Positions 60,398-64,000 of a stretch of DNA of 64,000 bases are shown here, one piece after another. The stretch's first letter is position 1; the number at the start of each line of letters is the position of its first letter. The notes beneath the pieces are model-generated. The model saw nothing but the letters and a program-made list of their open reading frames with translations. It did no database searches and had not been told where the DNA came from. The position numbers were made by a program, and so were the translations under genes. The DNA is from Alentia gelatinosa. Its lineage: Eukaryota; Annelida; Polychaeta; Phyllodocida; Polynoidae. Location: positions 22,864,527-22,928,526 of the forward strand of contig OX465588.1 of assembly GCA_950022655.1 (NCBI GenBank), in the 5' to 3' direction.

Positions 60398-62384
60398 ATG
60401 CGAATATGGGAGAAGGGAAAGAAGTCCTCAGAAAAATGAGAAAAATAAAATGTAAATGGGAAGAACAAGAAGCAACACTCATAGTAGACGGTATGTGAAA
60501 AACAAAGTAATAGCACGGGCAATAAAACATAGAATACTTAGAATAGTGATAATACATGGAAAAGAAAACCTAGTTAAACAGGAGGGGTGTCAACGATATA
60601 CAAAAGTAATGTTTATTGGCGTAACCTGGTGTTAAACTTTAGGCTGAATATGATATCTAGTAGACACAGGGTAACTGTGGATATACATGGTGAATACAAA
60701 ATTAACGATCAGATAAACCGATGCTGAACATTTGGTTGTCGCCGTTATTCTAACATTGATGGAAGACTGAGGCAAGATCTTTAGTATGGCAAAGGAAGTT
60801 TGGCAAAGGCCATATCAACTGGTATTATACCATGATCTAATTTTCAATTCATTTGATATCTAAATGGAATCTGTCAGCGGTAGAAATATTTTATCATTCT
60901 GCGAGATATGAAACCTAGGAGATGAGGACATTTGGAGGAAGTCGGGCGAAGATATATGGCCATTCGATAGTCTAGGGATGATAATAATGCCGGAGTCAAT
61001 GTTGGTGGTGAATGTTTACTTAGACGTGTTGCAACTTTTTTGTATATAGTCTGAGAGCCCGGCGAGGAAAATTTATATATACTTCCATGTACTTATTGAT
61101 TTGTTCTATGATATAATGACCGTCAAAAGTAGAAAATATTACGAGGAAAGGAAGGTGTCAGTATTAGCAGATAATGGTATCTCAGTATTAGCAGATACCT
61201 CGAAGACAAGTGAATACATGAAGTACACTGAGATACGGAAATTGTATCAGGTCAGGTAGATTATCAATCTTTTAGTTTTTCCCAGTATCAACGTGATGGC
61301 TAGCTAACTTCAAATGAAGTGTATATGACATTTGCAAAGGCTGGCAATTTTAGGACATTGGTTAGATCTGTGTGTCTTGAATTGTGTTTAGGTATAGAGG
61401 CTAAGATAGGAAAAATGGGTGATCAGTAAACAGTGGCCAGGTGGCACAAGGTGTGTGAGGTAGAATGCTGGCTGCAGTAGTGTAGTGATGTACTGTAAGG
61501 GAGAGCTGGGTGACAATATTGGGTCTGCATACTAAACCACATGTCATGAGTAGGAACGCCTTGGAGGTGAAGGGTGAAATTGGAGTGAACTTTAGTGTTG
61601 CGGCCTGGTGGTGCGGGCCCCTATAGAGAACGGATACCTAGACACCGAAATGTGGGGGGCTGATAGTACAGACCATTTATCGTATAGGATTAGATGTAAA
61701 AACGAATCATCAGGTACGGAGATGGCAAGAATAGAATCTCTAAAATCAGTTGTAGATTTAAAGCGATCTCCCTTCTCCGCTTTTGAGCGTTAATTCGCAG
61801 CATACAATGGAACAACTAGATAAAGGTGTTAGACCCTATCATAGTACAAATTTTCCACCCATTTTCTTCGACAACACCTACTATAATAAGTGTCAGTTTC
61901 AAATAGTTTCAATTGGGCCTTCAGGCTATATTAGTAATCTAAGCCTGAATCGACATAATAACCTTACTTTGTTACAAATATGTATAAACGATGTTGTTCA
62001 GACCTACCTATTTGTGGTTTACAGGCTTGGCAAGAGAATAACTTGCATTTCATACTTCATACATATTGATCAATGTTATTGACAAGTACAAAAGGAAAAC
62101 TACTCTACAGTCATAGACGTGGGGACCTCTCTCTTTGTTTGTCGGATTCTTTGATATCGTCGGGCTTTAACACATGGTCTGTGCGAGTAAACTTAAGCAG
62201 CGGAAAATGCACGATTCGCGCAATGCTAACATAAGACATCAATATGCGTACCCGGTCAAAGGTGTGACGCCGGGCCAATTAAAGCCGGGCTGTGTGTAAG
62301 GATCAATCTGCTATTGATGGTGTGGACAAATAGCTGGGGGTAGTTGCTAGACCTGTCCCCTGCACGTTAGCCGTATACGCTATT
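60398..62384. other. Span without a supported gene; small duplication
   Basis: The plus strand is purine-rich to about 60540, then AT-rich. tcagtattagcagata is duplicated at 61158-61173 and 61182-61197. A plus-strand frame at 61608-61793 contains a donor-like CAG|GTACGG but no matching acceptor or family. Confidence 0.4.
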
Positions 62385-62651
62385 ATCCTACCCCTAATAT
62401 AAAATCCCATAGGCTTAACATTGGGTTTCCGTATGCCACGCTGACTGGCATACAGAGTTTTATATGCCACTAGTAGCATACAGCATTATTATCACGCAAT
62501 ATTCCAAAATCGAGGAGATAGGGTAGGATAAAATCAAAACCTGATTCGTTTTAATCTTGGCCACCGCATTCCACTCCTGAAGTTTTGGCTCCGGACTTCA
62601 CTCGGCTTCGCCCCTGTATTGGCACCATCACTATGGTTTCATATTATTATT
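62385..62651. mobile_element. Two-module foldback element, copy 3, chimeric hairpin (order A-B)
   Basis: Module A is 62385-62529 (145 bp; atcctaccccta to gggtaggat). Module B starts as usual (aatcttggccacc, attccactcctgaag, ttggctccggacttcac, ctcggcttcgcc at 62601-62612). It then switches at the hairpin centre to tattggcaccatcactatgg and tttcatattattat, which is the right arm of the unrelated palindrome at 40546-40712. So the two half-arms no longer pair. It abuts copy 4 directly. Confidence 0.88.
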
Positions 62652-62652
62652 T

Positions 62653-62967
62653 ATCCTACCCCTAATATAAAATCCCATAGGCTTAACATTGGATTTCCGT
62701 ATGCCACGCTGACTGGCATACAGAGTTTTATATGCCAATAGTGGCATACAGCATTGTTATCACGTAATATTCCAAAATCGAGGAGATAGGGTAGGGTAAA
62801 ATCAAAACCCGATTCGTTTTAATCTTGGCCACCGTATTCCACGACTGGAGTTTGGCATAGTGACTTCATGAGGCGAAGCCGAGTGAAGTCCGGAGCCAAA
62901 ACTTCAGGAGTGGAATACAGTGGCCAAGATCAAACCTCATCCAGTTTTACGATATTATTATACACCT
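62653..62967. mobile_element. Two-module foldback element, copy 4 (order A-B)
   Basis: Module A is 62653-62797 (145 bp) and nearly identical to copy 3. Module B (about 62815-62940) is intact, with centre GAGGCGAAGCCGAG at 62870-62883, and ends ccagttttacgatattatta then tacacctg. Relative to module A, the hairpin core lies in the opposite orientation to that in copies 1, 2 and 3, while the flanks outside the arms keep theirs, as expected if the core had flipped. No coding capacity. Confidence 0.88.
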
Positions 62968-63129
62968 GTGGTAGTATATCCTACACATACGGCCCGCTCC
63001 TACCCATGTCGTATTTATATCCGTACGACACCTAGGTGACGTACGGGGTATGTATGTGGCGTACAGGGTATGTACGGCAGCGAAATCCAAAAACTCCCCC
63101 CAGAAGCAAGGTTAAAAATAGGATATTTT

Positions 63130-63289
63130 AAGGTATATAATAATAGAGAAACAGGCTGACTGTTTCCGTACGCATAGAATACTTGGAAAATCGGCGATCA
63201 GATGAACCTCTGCCTCCGGCATCGGTTCATCTGATCGCCGATTTTACCGCGTATTTTATCCGTACGGAGACAGTAAGCCTATTTCTCTA
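63130..63289. repeat. Long palindrome (module B-like)
   Basis: Arms of about 65 bp (63144-63207 and 63225-63289) pair: tagagaaacaggctgactgt with its near complement at the right edge, and aaaatcggcgatcagatgaa with ttcatctgatcgccgatttt perfectly. The centre is an asymmetric GC-rich cctctgcctccggcatcgg. The left flank aaggtatataataat is the reverse complement of the right flank of the 40546-40712 palindrome. No module A accompanies it. Confidence 0.9.
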
Positions 63290-64000
63290 TATGATTCAAG
63301 ACTGGGCGCTCGTATATCAGCTCAACCAGAGCCTCCACTACAGGAGCTAGACTCTCAGACCCAGGAGCATCAAACCGCTGGTGTGTTATAGCGTTTGACA
63401 CTTATCTACATGTATCTGACCCAAGGGTATCTTTATAGTTGTACAAATAAATAGATATTAGCAGATATGCGAGACCTGACCTATACGAGTCGGATATTTT
63501 GGCGGACAATGGTGCACTAGACATTAATGTGAATATATATTCTAGTCCAGACATTTGCCAGGTGATAGGTTGCGGTGCCCACTTACAGTGAAACAGCCAT
63601 ATCAGCGTAGTCTGACAAGGTCAAAGGGTCCGTAACGCTATCCGAGATTGTCCGCGACGTCTGACGTGATAGTTATTTCGTGTCAGCGCAAATCTGTAAA
63701 TGTCAGCACGCCACTGCCAAACCCAGTGCGTTCTAGATATTGTGTCGTTAATAAAATTGAACATGAACGTATAGTTTCACTTAATTCAAGTAAGACCGAA
63801 CATTTATAACAGCCAGTCCGATTACATTGGAATCCGTATCTTTCCTCTTACACTACAACCTTCGGCCTATACCAATACAATCCCTGATTCAAAAACTTGT
63901 AAGGACAGAACAATGCCTGGAGACAATGCCTTAAGGCACTGCTAGACTATGACAGGGCAATACCTAAAGGCATTTTCTCAGTGGTTTTAGATAATTGGTT
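63290..64000. other. Non-coding end of window
   Basis: No gene or repeat recognised. Near the end, aatgccttaaggca and cctaaaggcattttctc form minor local repeats. Confidence 0.5.

Overview
This is a gene-poor, repeat-rich stretch of a eukaryotic, almost certainly animal, nuclear genome. The evidence is low and patchy GC, long non-coding spans, LINE retrotransposon remains with a poly(A) tail, tRNA-like SINE heads, TA-flanked DNA transposon relics, microsatellites, and splice-site-like junctions in place of bacterial gene packing. Nothing here fixes the species. The repeat style is compatible with a marine invertebrate, but that is an impression and not a demonstration. No complete host gene, tRNA, rRNA or CRISPR array could be supported.

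The clear protein-coding sequence is retrotransposon-derived. A 5'-truncated non-LTR retrotransposon lies at 33201-34376 (plus strand; SGVPQGS and FYADD reverse-transcriptase motifs, pure A25 tail). A second, older LINE 3' end lies on the minus strand at 38214-38830. The first sits between tRNA-like SINE heads.

Most recognisable structure is non-autonomous mobile DNA. One family dominates. It has two modules: A, bounded by atcctacccc/ggggtaggat or atctcacccc/ggggtgagat and 145 bp long in four copies; and B, a long imperfect hairpin with an asymmetric GAGGCGAAGCCGAG-like centre. Copies are at 8.8, 29.9, 32.2, 36.8, 47.9, 62.4 and 62.7 kb, with a decayed one at 17.7 kb. B-like hairpins without module A occur at 37.3, 40.6 and 63.2 kb. 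The arm sequences differ between subtypes while the architecture is kept. Other DNA elements are a 494-bp Tigger/pogo-like MITE (58574-59067), a 985-bp element full of ACCGAT repeats (43073-44057), a related pair (12451-13375 and 45419-46251), and smaller foldbacks near 3.2 and 26.0 kb.

GC-rich islands near 5.6-6.1, 14.6-15.3, 22.0-22.5, 25.1-25.4, 40.8-41.2, 54.4-55.4 and 59.6-60.4 kb are the best places for host promoters and exons. Two carry phase-compatible exon pairs with strong splice signals: 14733-14882 with 15113-15304, and 54856-54918 with 55023 onward. The second pair lies behind three CACGTG boxes spaced exactly 17 bp apart and a TATA box. These are hypotheses from sequence signals alone.
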